The notes under the pieces were generated by a model, which ran no database searches, had not been told where the DNA came from, and saw only the letters and a program-made list of their open reading frames with translations. From NCBI GenBank assembly GCA_934454435.1, contig CAKSGA010000076.1, positions 1-11,650 on the forward strand: a stretch of 11,650 bases of DNA. The letters run 5' to 3'. Every line of letters starts with the position of its first letter. Within the stretch, counting starts at the first letter, position 1. The translations under genes were made by a program, and so were the position numbers. Below are positions 1 to 5,983 of the stretch, piece after piece. This stretch comes from an uncultured Oscillospiraceae bacterium (GTDB lineage Bacteria > Bacillota > Clostridia > Oscillospirales > Ruminococcaceae).

Positions 1-8
1 GTTATAGA

Positions 9-419
9 TCACTCAGCGTCGTCATCTTCAAGTGAGAACTCAAGATGGGCGCCGCAGTTGGGGCAGTCGAGCTGCTCGCTCGCAGCCTGGTCGTAGTCGA
101 AACGGATCGTGTTGCCGCACTTCGGGCAGGTAGTCTCGTACATCTCGTCGAGCTCCTCATCGAAGTTGTCGTCATCATAATCGTCCTCATCGTCCTCAAC
201 GCCGTAAACCTCGTCCTCAAGGTCAGTAACACTTTCCTCGAGGTCAGTCATAACGTCAGCAACGTCATCGAGCTCCTCATCGACCTCAGCAAGATTTTCT
301 GCGATATCGCCGAGAACATCAACGATAGCTGCAAGAACCTTGCCCTCCTTGGTAGAGTTGTCAACATTCAGACCCTCTGCCAGACCCTTGATATAGGAAA
401 CCTTTTCACCGATAGTCAT
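9..419 (-). CDS. Acidic small protein with C-terminal zinc ribbon (CD1247-like), 136 aa
   Basis: The function is unknown. The N-terminus (residues 1-30, beginning MTIGEKVSYIKGLAEG) resembles the helical N-terminal domain of clostridial proteins annotated as 'CD1247 N-terminal domain-containing'; that family name is from memory. Residues 30-70 look helical and probably coiled-coil. Residues 66-95 are almost entirely Asp and Glu. A C-terminal zinc ribbon has two CPxC knuckles (C98/C101 and C119/C122), and the tail is again acidic. There is no signal peptide or membrane segment, so the protein is probably cytosolic. The ATG at 417-419 was chosen because AAAGGA lies 9 nt upstream (429-434); the open frame runs back to a GTG at 464 with no ribosome binding site. 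It lies 77 nt behind efp, probably on the same transcript. The zinc ribbon could bind nucleic acid or protein, but nothing here settles that. Confidence 0.85.
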   Translation of the reverse strand: MTIGEKVSYIKGLAEGLNVDNSTKEGKVLAAIVDVLGDIAENLAEVDEELDDVADVMTDLEESVTDLEDEVYGVEDDEDDYDDDNFDEELDEMYETTCPKCGNTIRFDYDQAASEQLDCPNCGAHLEFSLEDDDAE

Positions 420-428
420 TTTGTTCGA

Positions 429-434
429 TCCTTT
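429..434 (-). promoter_or_regulatory. Ribosome binding site that decides the start of the zinc-ribbon gene
   Basis: AAAGGA on the minus strand sits 9 nt from the ATG at 417-419. It supports the 136-residue form over the 151-residue frame that opens at GTG 464. Confidence 0.7.
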
Positions 435-442
435 CATGTCAC

Positions 443-463
443 TGATCAGACATCGCCTGATCA
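443..463. repeat. Inverted repeat between efp and the zinc-ribbon gene
   Basis: A perfect 7-bp inverted repeat (TGATCAG / CTGATCA) is separated by 7 nt. In the transcript it would form a hairpin about 24 nt before the downstream start codon and 9 nt before its ribosome binding site. No T-run follows on the minus strand, so it is not a standard terminator. It could be an mRNA processing or stability element, or a protein-binding site; this is inference. Confidence 0.5.
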
Positions 464-496
464 CTTAACTCCAAAGAATATAATGCAGAAACTGGA

Positions 497-1057
497 TTAC
501 TTTACACGCTCCATGTATTCGCCTGTTCTTGTGTCGATGCGAATGAACTCGCCCTCGTTGATGAACAGCGGAACACGGATCTCAGCGCCGGTCTCCAGAG
601 TAGCGGGCTTGGTAGCGTTGGTAGCTGTGTTGCCTGCGAAGCCGGGGTCGGTCTGTGTGATCTGGAGCTCTACAAAGTTCGGAGGCTCTACGCCGAATAC
701 CTTGCCCTTGTAGGACAGTACCTTACATACCATGTTCTCCTTAACGAACTTGAAGTTGTCGCCAACGTCAGAAGCGTTTACGGGAACGTCCTCATAGGTC
801 TCGGAATCCATGAAGTGATAGAGCTCGCCGTCAGAGTAGGTGTATTCCATATCCTTTCTCTCAACGTAAGCGGTGGGGAACTTAGCGGTAGGGTTGTAGG
901 TCTTTTCAACTACAGAGCCTGTGATAACGTTTCTCACCTTTGTTCTTACGAAAGCAGCACCCTTACCGGGCTTAACGTGCTGGAACTCGATGATCTGCAT
1001 TACATTTCCGTCTTCCTCAAATGTCATGCCATTTCTGAAATCTCCTGCTGTGATCAT
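497..1057 (-). CDS. efp: Translation elongation factor P
   Basis: EF-P binds ribosomes stalled at consecutive prolines and promotes peptide bond formation. The 186-residue length is standard for bacteria. The three domains are visible: a KOW-like N-terminal domain (about 1-60), a first OB fold (about 65-125) and a second OB fold (about 128-186), whose C-terminal half has the family pattern [18 protein letters not shown]. The tip of the N-terminal domain reads [10 protein letters not shown], which places K32 where Bacillus subtilis EF-P carries its modified lysine. No modification enzyme is encoded in this window. The ATG is preceded by GGAGG with a 9-nt spacer (1067-1071). It follows aroQ and the Xaa-Pro peptidase as in B. 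subtilis (yqhS-yqhT-efp), but here has its own promoter and a long leader. Confidence 0.97.
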   Translation of the reverse strand: MITAGDFRNGMTFEEDGNVMQIIEFQHVKPGKGAAFVRTKVRNVITGSVVEKTYNPTAKFPTAYVERKDMEYTYSDGELYHFMDSETYEDVPVNASDVGDNFKFVKENMVCKVLSYKGKVFGVEPPNFVELQITQTDPGFAGNTATNATKPATLETGAEIRVPLFINEGEFIRIDTRTGEYMERVK

Positions 1058-1066
1058 AGTAGGGAA

Positions 1067-1127
1067 CCTCCAAATTATACTTAGTTTATACGGCGCCGTT
1101 ACAAATCTGCGCCGGTTTATCCGGAGG
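1067..1127 (-). promoter_or_regulatory. Structured efp leader that could hide the ribosome binding site
   Basis: The leader stretch CCTCCGGAT (minus strand, 1119-1127) is complementary to ATTTGGAGG (1067-1075), which contains the efp Shine-Dalgarno sequence. Together they can form nine continuous pairs, two of them G-U. The enclosed loop holds a 6-bp GC-only hairpin (CGGCGC at 1109-1114 with GCGCCG at 1091-1096, 12-nt loop). A competing 4-bp hairpin (1112-1115 with 1121-1124) would break both and free the binding site. The pairings are seen by eye; a role in regulation is inference. Confidence 0.45.
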
Positions 1128-1170
1128 ACCCAATTTCAGGAAAGTCCACCGTATAAATTCTATCTCTCTT

Positions 1171-1199
1171 ATTTTACCCTATTTCAGCCGATTTTTCAA
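1171..1199 (-). promoter_or_regulatory. SigA-type promoter for efp
   Basis: On the minus strand TTGAAA (1194-1199) and TAAAAT (1171-1176) are separated by exactly 17 nt. It lies in the gap between the peptidase stop and efp. Transcription would start near 1164, giving a leader of about 107 nt. It probably drives efp and the following zinc-ribbon gene apart from the aroQ operon, with some read-through possible because no terminator was found after the peptidase. Confidence 0.75.
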
Positions 1200-1226
1200 G
1201 CCCTTTTTCATAAAAAACTTAAAAAT

Positions 1227-2297
1227 TTATATGTGAATAAGGTTTTTCGATGATTTTGTGAGCACATCGCAGCCATTTTCTGTAACAACTACCATATCTT
1301 CTATGCGCACACCGAACTTTCCGGAGATATAAGCGCCGGGTTCCACCGTGACGATCATACCCGGGCGGAGCATTGACCTGCTCCTCTGGGAAAGCGTGGG
1401 CTGCTCATGTATCTCAAGACCTACACCGTGGCCGAGCCCATGACCGAAATACTTGTCATAACCGCCCCAGGCTGCAAGGGTCGCCCTGGCAACGCTGTCA
1501 ACGACCTTTCCGTTGACGCCGGGCTTTACCGCCTTGATACCGTCCTGGTTCGCATAGTAGACTGCGTTGTACAGCTTCTCCATCTCCGGCGATATATTTC
1601 CGACCGCAAGGGTGCGGGTCATATCGCTGTGATAGCTGTCCACCACAGCGCCGAAGTCCAGTGTGAGGAACTCACCCTCGCCCAGCTTCTTGTCCGTGGG
1701 CACCGCATGCGGCGACGCTGAATTCACGCCGGAGGCTGCGATTGTTTCAAACGAAAGGTCGTCTGCGCCGCAGTCCATCATGTAGTAATTCAGCAGAGCA
1801 GCGACCTGCTTCTCAGTCATGTCACGGCTGATGTTGTCCACCAGGCGCTCGAAAGCTCTTTCGGCGATACGCTGCGCCTTTACTATCAGACCGACCTCTT
1901 CCTCGCTCTTGATGATACGCATGTCCCAGATGAACTGTGAAAGCTCCGGGGAGGCGTCCAGCTCGGTGAAATGGAGCTGCTCCTTGTATGCAGCGTACTC
2001 GGAGAGGGTCATGTAGTCGCTCTCCAGCATGAGCCTGCGAATGTTGTGCTTTAACAGGAGCTCCGTGAGCTGGCTGCGCATGTCCTCCAGCAGAAGCACA
2101 CGGCAGTCCGTGACACGCTGCTTTGCCTTGTCGAAGTAGCGGGAATCTATGATGAGATAGCTCTGCTCCTTTGTCACAAGAATGACCCCGGCTGAGGACT
2201 TGAACCCGCAGAAATAACGTCTGCTGACATCAGAGGTAATAAGCGCTCCGCACTCGTTACCGTCCAGTTTCTGCTGTAATCTCTCGATATTAGTCAT
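1227..2297 (-). CDS. Xaa-Pro aminopeptidase/dipeptidase, M24 family (YqhT type)
   Basis: A metallopeptidase predicted to cleave peptides at Xaa-Pro bonds, probably in the cytosol. Residues 1-125 form the N-terminal creatinase-like domain and about 130-350 the pita-bread catalytic fold. All five metal ligands are present: D214 and D225 (11 apart, as in E. coli PepP), H290 in HGLGHG, E319 in TVEPG and E333 in RIED. Supporting histidines H197 and H297 are also present. At 356 residues it matches B. subtilis YqhT, and whether the main substrate is a dipeptide or a longer peptide cannot be read from sequence. The ATG at 2295-2297 was chosen because the protein then begins MTNIERLQ like its family, and it overlaps the aroQ stop by 8 nt (ATGACTAA), suggesting coupled translation. 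The frame extends 15 codons further upstream, inside aroQ. Confidence 0.93.
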   Translation of the reverse strand: MTNIERLQQKLDGNECGALITSDVSRRYFCGFKSSAGVILVTKEQSYLIIDSRYFDKAKQRVTDCRVLLLEDMRSQLTELLLKHNIRRLMLESDYMTLSEYAAYKEQLHFTELDASPELSQFIWDMRIIKSEEEVGLIVKAQRIAERAFERLVDNISRDMTEKQVAALLNYYMMDCGADDLSFETIAASGVNSASPHAVPTDKKLGEGEFLTLDFGAVVDSYHSDMTRTLAVGNISPEMEKLYNAVYYANQDGIKAVKPGVNGKVVDSVARATLAAWGGYDKYFGHGLGHGVGLEIHEQPTLSQRSRSMLRPGMIVTVEPGAYISGKFGVRIEDMVVVTENGCDVLTKSSKNLIHI

Positions 2298-2736
2298 GGC
2301 AGCCACCCAGGATATTCTCCAGCGCATACAGTGCCAGCACATAGCTGTTGCTTCCGAATCCTGCGATAGTCCCTCTGCATACCGGCGCTATCACGGAGTT
2401 CTTGCGGAACTCGTCACGGCTGTTGACATTGGAAAGATGTACTTCAATAACAGGAATCCTGATAGCCGAAATGGCGTCACGGATAGCGTAGCTGTAATGA
2501 GTGTACGCTCCGGCGTTGAGGATAACTCCTGCGCAGTCCAGACGGGATTCATGCAGGCGGTCGATAAGGGCGCCCTCGGAATTGCTCTGGAAGAACACCG
2601 GCTCAAAGCCCATGCTGCGTGCTTTTTCGTCCAGCATATCGTTGATGGTGTTGAGGGTCTCGTTTCCGTAGATGTTCGGCTCACGCTCACCCAGCAGGTT
2701 GAGGTTCGGCCCGTTCATTATCAGTATTTTTTTCAT
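2290..2736 (-). CDS. aroQ: 3-dehydroquinate dehydratase, type II
   Basis: Catalyses the third step of the shikimate pathway, 3-dehydroquinate to 3-dehydroshikimate, toward aromatic amino acids. The type II enzyme is a small flavodoxin-like protein that forms dodecamers. The 148-residue length is typical. The signature NGPNLNLLGEREPNIYG spans residues 8-24 and gives catalytic R18 and Y23; N74 in ILNAGAYTH, H100 in EVHLSN and R111 are also conserved. GGGAGG (2744-2749) lies 7 nt before the ATG and overlaps the end of the preceding gene. The aroQ-peptidase-efp order is widely conserved in Firmicutes. Confidence 0.96.
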   Translation of the reverse strand: MKKILIMNGPNLNLLGEREPNIYGNETLNTINDMLDEKARSMGFEPVFFQSNSEGALIDRLHESRLDCAGVILNAGAYTHYSYAIRDAISAIRIPVIEVHLSNVNSRDEFRKNSVIAPVCRGTIAGFGSNSYVLALYALENILGGCHD

Positions 2737-2740
2737 ATGT

Positions 2741-3811
2741 TTACCTCCCGTTATTTATTTTGGAAAGCTCCAGAATCCTTCTGAATCCGGGATCCGTGGA
2801 AGCCCACTTGTCCCTTACCGCATTCTTCTGCTCCGGCGTGCCGTATTCCATGTAATAGTTGTCCAGGAATTCCTGACCGATAGTCACCGGGACTTTATGC
2901 GGCTTCACCGGAAGCATTGCCGGGAAATACAGCCGCTTCATCATTCCGGTGATCTTTGCGGATTCCTCCGGGGTGAAATCGACGGTTATATTCCGCACAT
3001 GCCTGCTGTTGTCAAGAATCTCGAAAACCAGGTCTACACTTGCCTTAAGCTTCATCTGTTCGCTGGAACGCTTCGGATCCACCAGGCTGAACTCATAAAC
3101 GATATCGTACCGCCTGACCTCCTGACCGCCGACAACCAGCCTGCCGTCTTCCAGCATTGGCTTTGACATGTCGAGCGTCTGCCTGTTCCAGCCGATGAAC
3201 ACGTACATTGCGTTGTCCATGACTTTCTTATCAGCCGTCACCCAGTATGAGACCCCACGCTGATACGCAAGGACATCGACCAGCTCGCTGGCGGGGAAAC
3301 CATGCTCCGCAACATGCTGAAGCGAAAGCCCGAGTCCCTGCATCAGCCTGTCCCGGTACTTCAGCGGGATATTGCGGGTGTATTTCTTCACGAAATCACT
3401 GCCGGACATGTCGCTGTCAAGGTCCTGCGCCATGCTGAGCAGCCTGTCACCCTCGTAGTTCACGCTTTGAGCGCACTCTATCGGTATTATCCCTGCCTCG
3501 CGGTAGAAATCGCACATAACGCCCTTGGCGAACTGATAATTAACGATATAGGCATTGCCGTTGTAAAACAGCCCCTGCTGTCCCTGGTGCAACCTGCGGG
3601 ACATGGAGTGCTCCCCGCCTTCCATGCTGTCCTTTACGAGCATTTCCTCCACCTTTGGGATAAGATATGTCGTTATTGCGTCCTCTGCGGCGTTGAGCAT
3701 GTGCTGCTCCCTGTCGCATGCCGTGATATAACACAGTATCTGCTGATTTATGCAGCGTATCACATCGCCGGTTTCCTGGCTCTGATATAGGCTCTGATAT
3801 AGGCAGTTCAT
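2741..3811 (-). CDS. Unrecognised protein, 356 aa
   Basis: I do not recognise the family. The protein looks soluble: no signal peptide, no membrane segment. Residues 1-65 are probably helical, with Cys at 20, 27 and 32 (two more at 100 and 113). Residues 135-180 look helical (SGSDFVKKYTRNIPLKYRDR). Residues 185-280 look like alternating beta strands (VSYWV, AMYVFIGW, GRLVVGG, YDIVYEFSLV, VDLVFEIL, VRNITVDF). The C-terminus is basic and aromatic (KRLYFPAMLPVKPHK), followed by a short helical tail. No nucleotide-binding or catalytic motif stands out. It is a real gene: a strong AAGGAGAG lies just before the ATG, the gap to the upstream gene is 10 nt, and its end carries the aroQ ribosome binding site. 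It sits between an endonuclease IV-like gene and aroQ, places where relatives I recall have no such gene, so it may be lineage-specific. Confidence 0.88.
   Translation of the reverse strand: MNCLYQSLYQSQETGDVIRCINQQILCYITACDREQHMLNAAEDAITTYLIPKVEEMLVKDSMEGGEHSMSRRLHQGQQGLFYNGNAYIVNYQFAKGVMCDFYREAGIIPIECAQSVNYEGDRLLSMAQDLDSDMSGSDFVKKYTRNIPLKYRDRLMQGLGLSLQHVAEHGFPASELVDVLAYQRGVSYWVTADKKVMDNAMYVFIGWNRQTLDMSKPMLEDGRLVVGGQEVRRYDIVYEFSLVDPKRSSEQMKLKASVDLVFEILDNSRHVRNITVDFTPEESAKITGMMKRLYFPAMLPVKPHKVPVTIGQEFLDNYYMEYGTPEQKNAVRDKWASTDPGFRRILELSKINNGR
3779..3802 (-). repeat. 12-bp tandem duplication at the start of the unknown gene
   Basis: GCTCTGATATAG occurs twice in direct succession on the plus strand. 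On the coding strand it encodes LYQS twice (residues 4-7 and 8-11). The reading frame is kept. It looks like a recent slippage duplication. Confidence 0.9.
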
Positions 3812-3821
3812 GTTCTCTCCT

Positions 3822-4664
3822 TTACAGCGACTCGTAGTAGCGCTTCATCTCTGCGGCGTCTTCCGCCTGGGTCCCTGCGGACTCACAGATAATGGAGGGC
3901 TGCATGTGCCTGCAATGTATCTCCTGCATCAAAGGCTGATATTCCGGACCGAACTGCGTGTCAGCAAAGGTCAGGTGCCTCTTCTCGCCGCCGTTGGTGA
4001 ACTCTATGCGGCTGAAATGAATGTGCATATTGTTGAGCCGCTCCGTACCGAGCTTGTCGGCTATCATGCCGAGCATATGCGCATAGTCCTCACGGCAGGT
4101 GATACCGCCGAGGGTGCGTGCGTACAGGTGCCCGAAATCCACCGTGGGCAGGAACCTTTCGTCAACCCCGCACAGCTCCAGGACTTCCTCCAGGGTGCCG
4201 AGCTGATTTATCTTGCCCATGGTTTCCGGGCAGATGATTATCTCCGACAGACCCTCTTCGTCAAGACGCTGCTGCGCCAGCTTCAGGGTGTCCTTAGCGA
4301 GCTCCGTAGCCTGTTCCCGGGTCATTTTGGAGCAGCTTCCGCTGTGCACTACTATCTTCCTCGCACCCACTGAATGCGCCGCCCGGGCGGACTGAAGGAT
4401 ATAGTCCACGCTCTTGAGCCGTGTTTCCTCGGTCACTGAGGAAAGCGAAATGAAGTACGGCGCATGCAGCGTCACATATATGCCGTTCTCCTGAGCCAGC
4501 CCGGGGAGCAGCGCCGGAGTCTTTTCGGACAGCCGCACGCCCCTGCCGCACTCGATCTCATAGCCGTTCAGCCCCATGGAGCCGAGGTATTCCGGGAGCT
4601 GCTCGGGAAACTTGCGCTTGCCCCAGCTTTCAGCGTTGCCGCCGGGTCCGAATGAAATTGCCAT
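3822..4664 (-). CDS. Endonuclease IV-like TIM-barrel protein
   Basis: A member of the AP endonuclease family 2 fold, which includes deoxyribonuclease IV (base-excision repair at abasic sites) and sugar isomerases. At 280 residues it matches endonuclease IV in length. Most of the metal-binding pattern is visible: H67 in LHAPY, H107 in VVHSG, E147 in CPETMGK, D176 and H179 in DFGHLY, H214/H216 in MHIHF, H230 and E261 in CESAG. The Asp-x-His pair of E. coli Nfo reads Lys-Arg-His here (K228-H230), so one zinc ligand may be replaced and activity is not certain. The start is FGPGGN, typical of the clostridial form. Its ATG shares one base with the yqeG stop (TAATG), and GGAGG lies upstream inside yqeG. 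It could act in DNA repair or as a diverged sugar-phosphate enzyme. Confidence 0.87.
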   Translation of the reverse strand: MAISFGPGGNAESWGKRKFPEQLPEYLGSMGLNGYEIECGRGVRLSEKTPALLPGLAQENGIYVTLHAPYFISLSSVTEETRLKSVDYILQSARAAHSVGARKIVVHSGSCSKMTREQATELAKDTLKLAQQRLDEEGLSEIIICPETMGKINQLGTLEEVLELCGVDERFLPTVDFGHLYARTLGGITCREDYAHMLGMIADKLGTERLNNMHIHFSRIEFTNGGEKRHLTFADTQFGPEYQPLMQEIHCRHMQPSIICESAGTQAEDAAEMKRYYESL

Positions 4665-5164
4665 TACTTTTCCTCCAGCTTTGAATAGTCCCTGTGGAAC
4701 ACAAGGCTCTCCACCCTGCGTTTCAGGCGGAACGTCCAGGTTTTTTCCAGGTGGAACGGCTCCACCAGCACCGTGCGTATCCCGGCGAAATTTCCCGCCA
4801 TGACGTCGGTGAATATCTGGTCGCCGACTACCAGTGTATATTTTTTACTGACGCCCATAGCCTTCACCGCTCTGTTCACTCCGAAGGTCAGAGGCTTTGC
4901 GCCGTTTGCCGTGTACTCCAGCCCGAGCTTGCCCGCCAGCGGAGCCACACGCTTTGTCGTGTTATTTGAAACGACACGCATTTTTATTCCAAGGGTGCGC
5001 ATTTTGTCAAGCCACTCGTCCACTCCTGCCTCCGCCGCAGGATCCCCGTGCATGGAAAGTGTGTTATCCATGTCGAGCACCAGCGCCTTCACGTGGTTCT
5101 TCCGCAGGAATTCCTCATCGATCTGCAAAACGCTTTTCAGCCAGAATGTGGGCTTAAACAGCAT
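4664..5164 (-). CDS. yqeG: YqeG family HAD-IIIA phosphatase
   Basis: A small HAD-superfamily hydrolase predicted to remove phosphate; the family substrate is not firmly known. The 166-residue length is typical. Motif I is DMDNTL with D31 (nucleophile) and D33, motif II is S66 in VVSNN, motif III is K90 in AKP, and motif IV is GDQIFTD with D115 and D120. There is no cap insertion. GGAGGG lies 3 nt before the ATG. In Bacillus yqeG opens the run yqeG-yqeH-aroE-yhbY-nadD-yqeK-rsfS; here it has moved past rsfS and rpsU, and yqeH and aroE are absent from the window. No promoter was seen between the rpsU terminator and this start. Confidence 0.93.
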   Translation of the reverse strand: MLFKPTFWLKSVLQIDEEFLRKNHVKALVLDMDNTLSMHGDPAAEAGVDEWLDKMRTLGIKMRVVSNNTTKRVAPLAGKLGLEYTANGAKPLTFGVNRAVKAMGVSKKYTLVVGDQIFTDVMAGNFAGIRTVLVEPFHLEKTWTFRLKRRVESLVFHRDYSKLEEK

Positions 5165-5180
5165 GTTCCCTCCATTTTCT

Positions 5181-5217
5181 GCAAAACAATCAAACCGGAC
5201 AGGAAGCCTGCCCGGTT
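5181..5217 (-). terminator. Intrinsic terminator behind rpsU
   Basis: On the minus strand AACCGGGCAGG and CCTGTCCGGTT form an 11-bp stem with one G-U pair and a 3-nt loop (5193-5217). The following tail, TGATTGTTTTGC, is T-rich but interrupted. This suggests a working but incomplete terminator between rpsU and yqeG, only 28 nt before the yqeG start. Confidence 0.8.
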
Positions 5218-5254
5218 CAACCGTTGTGTTTTAGTCGCACTAAGCTCAGAAAGA

Positions 5255-5428
5255 TCAGAACTTACGCTTGCGAGCAGCTTCGGACTTCTTCTTACGTTTT
5301 ACCGAAGGCTTTTCGTAATGCTCTCTCTTACGAACTTCAGCAAGAACGCCGTCCCTTGCGCATGAACGCTTGAAACGCTTAAGAGCGGTATCAAGAGATT
5401 CATTTTTGCCAAGACGAATTTCTGCCAT
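5255..5428 (-). CDS. rpsU: 30S ribosomal protein S21
   Basis: S21 is a small basic protein of the 30S subunit. The 57-residue product starts [20 protein letters not shown] and ends in a Lys/Arg-rich tail ([14 protein letters not shown]), the standard S21 pattern; C23 lies in RSCARDG. The gene is shorter than common ORF cut-offs and is easily missed. The ATG at 5426-5428 has GGGAGGG at 5437-5443, 8 nt upstream. It has a consensus promoter ahead and an intrinsic terminator behind, so it is probably expressed mainly as a single-gene transcript, as suits a ribosomal protein needed in large amounts. Confidence 0.97.
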   Translation of the reverse strand: MAEIRLGKNESLDTALKRFKRSCARDGVLAEVRKREHYEKPSVKRKKKSEAARKRKF

Positions 5429-5495
5429 CTATATTTCCCTCCCTTTGCCAAAAGGCATAGGTTTTCTACATAATAGTAGCTATACAAAAAGTATA
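5429..5495 (-). promoter_or_regulatory. rpsU leader with small hairpins
   Basis: The leader of about 67 nt holds three short inverted repeats: TATAC/GTATA (5481-5495), CTAC/GTAG (5466-5479) and TGCC/GGCA with a four-base loop (5446-5457). The last lies 2 nt from the ribosome binding site. An alternative 5-bp pairing, CCTTT (5451-5455) with AAAGG (5442-5446), overlaps the ribosome binding site and excludes the TGCC/GGCA hairpin. Each stem is weak, so control by S21 or by structure is only a suggestion. Confidence 0.35.
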
Positions 5496-5508
5496 TAATT
5501 AATTATAT
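5493..5508. repeat. 16-bp perfect AT palindrome over the rpsU -10 box
   Basis: ATATAATTAATTATAT is a perfect palindrome that contains the -10 hexamer and the expected start site. It could be an operator, or simply an AT-rich melting region. No second -35 box supports a promoter on the plus strand. Confidence 0.6.
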
Positions 5509-5530
5509 CGCAAAAACCACGATTTGTCAA
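5502..5530 (-). promoter_or_regulatory. Perfect consensus SigA promoter for rpsU
   Basis: On the minus strand TTGACA (5525-5530) and TATAAT (5502-5507) are separated by exactly 17 nt, matching the consensus at all twelve positions. Transcription would start near 5495. Poly-T/A stretches lie upstream (5545-5566), possibly acting as an UP element. Confidence 0.92.
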
Positions 5531-5626
5531 GGCGTAATCTGAAATTTATTCACTTTTTTTGATTTTCGTGAATTCTGCCAAATCCTGCTGTTGAAAATTA
5601 GTGCTTTGCGACATAACCAATTTATA
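5531..5626. other. Gap between rsfS and the rpsU promoter
   Basis: No gene fits here. The only structure seen is a weak 6-bp inverted repeat (ATTCAC 5548-5553, GTGAAT 5568-5573) with a 14-nt loop and no proper T-run on the minus strand. I found no convincing terminator for the smc-rsfS operon, so its transcripts may run on into rpsU. Confidence 0.5.
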
Positions 5627-5983
5627 TTACTCCTTGACCCACTCAGCGATATCCACCGGCGTACCGTCTGCCCAGAGGCGTTCGAGCTGATAGAAATCCC
5701 TTGTTTCCTCAAGGAACACATGCACGATGATATCATAATAGTCGAGCACTATCCAAGTCTGGGACTGGTAGCCCTCAATGCTCCTGGGCTTGACGCCCTT
5801 TTCGCCGAGCTGGTACTCCACCTCGTCAGCGAGCGCCTTGACCTGCGTTGTGCTGGTAGCGGAGGCGATAACGAAGTAGTTAGCAAGAATAGTCAGGTCC
5901 TCGACCTTTAGTGCGGTTATATCCTTTGCTTTTCTGGAATCAAGTGCCTTAACGGCGATCTCAAGTTCTTCTCTGTCTGTCAT
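5627..5983 (-). CDS. rsfS: Ribosome silencing factor RsfS (Iojap, YqeL)
   Basis: RsfS binds ribosomal protein L14 on the 50S subunit and blocks joining with 30S, lowering translation in poor nutrient conditions. The 118-residue length is typical. The family core is seen at 76-107: TWIVLDYYDIIVHVF followed by TRDFYQLERLWADG. The start overlaps the yqeK stop by 4 nt (ATGA), and AAGGAG lies 5 nt upstream at 5989-5994, so translation is probably coupled. Its place after nadD and yqeK matches Bacillus yqeJ-yqeK-yqeL. Confidence 0.95.
   Translation of the reverse strand: MTDREELEIAVKALDSRKAKDITALKVEDLTILANYFVIASATSTTQVKALADEVEYQLGEKGVKPRSIEGYQSQTWIVLDYYDIIVHVFLEETRDFYQLERLWADGTPVDIAEWVKE

Noticed and set aside
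417..464. Longer form of the zinc-ribbon protein from GTG 464
   Set aside because: That start lies beside the inverted repeat with no ribosome binding site, while ATG 417-419 has AAAGGA.
465..496. Possible promoter (TATATT) between efp and the zinc-ribbon gene
   Set aside because: The sequence 17 nt upstream matches the -35 consensus at only two or three positions.
45..713. 222-codon open frame on the plus strand
   Set aside because: It runs across the opposite strand of the zinc-ribbon gene and efp, and is a product of their composition.
1074..1079. TATAAT on the minus strand before efp
   Set aside because: Transcription from it would begin within the ribosome binding site, and no -35 box lies at 16-18 nt. 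The promoter at 1171-1199 fits far better.
2295..2342. Longer form of the M24 peptidase with 15 extra residues
   Set aside because: The extra residues (MCWHCMRW...) are a frame-shifted reading of the aroQ end and do not resemble the family start.
5299..5487. 62-codon open frame on the minus strand over rpsU
   Set aside because: It is in another frame; the real gene here is rpsU at 5255-5428, identified by its S21 sequence and ribosome binding site.
5548..5573. Possible terminator for the smc-rsfS operon
   Set aside because: The stem is only 6 AT-rich pairs with a 14-nt loop and no T-run on the transcribed side.
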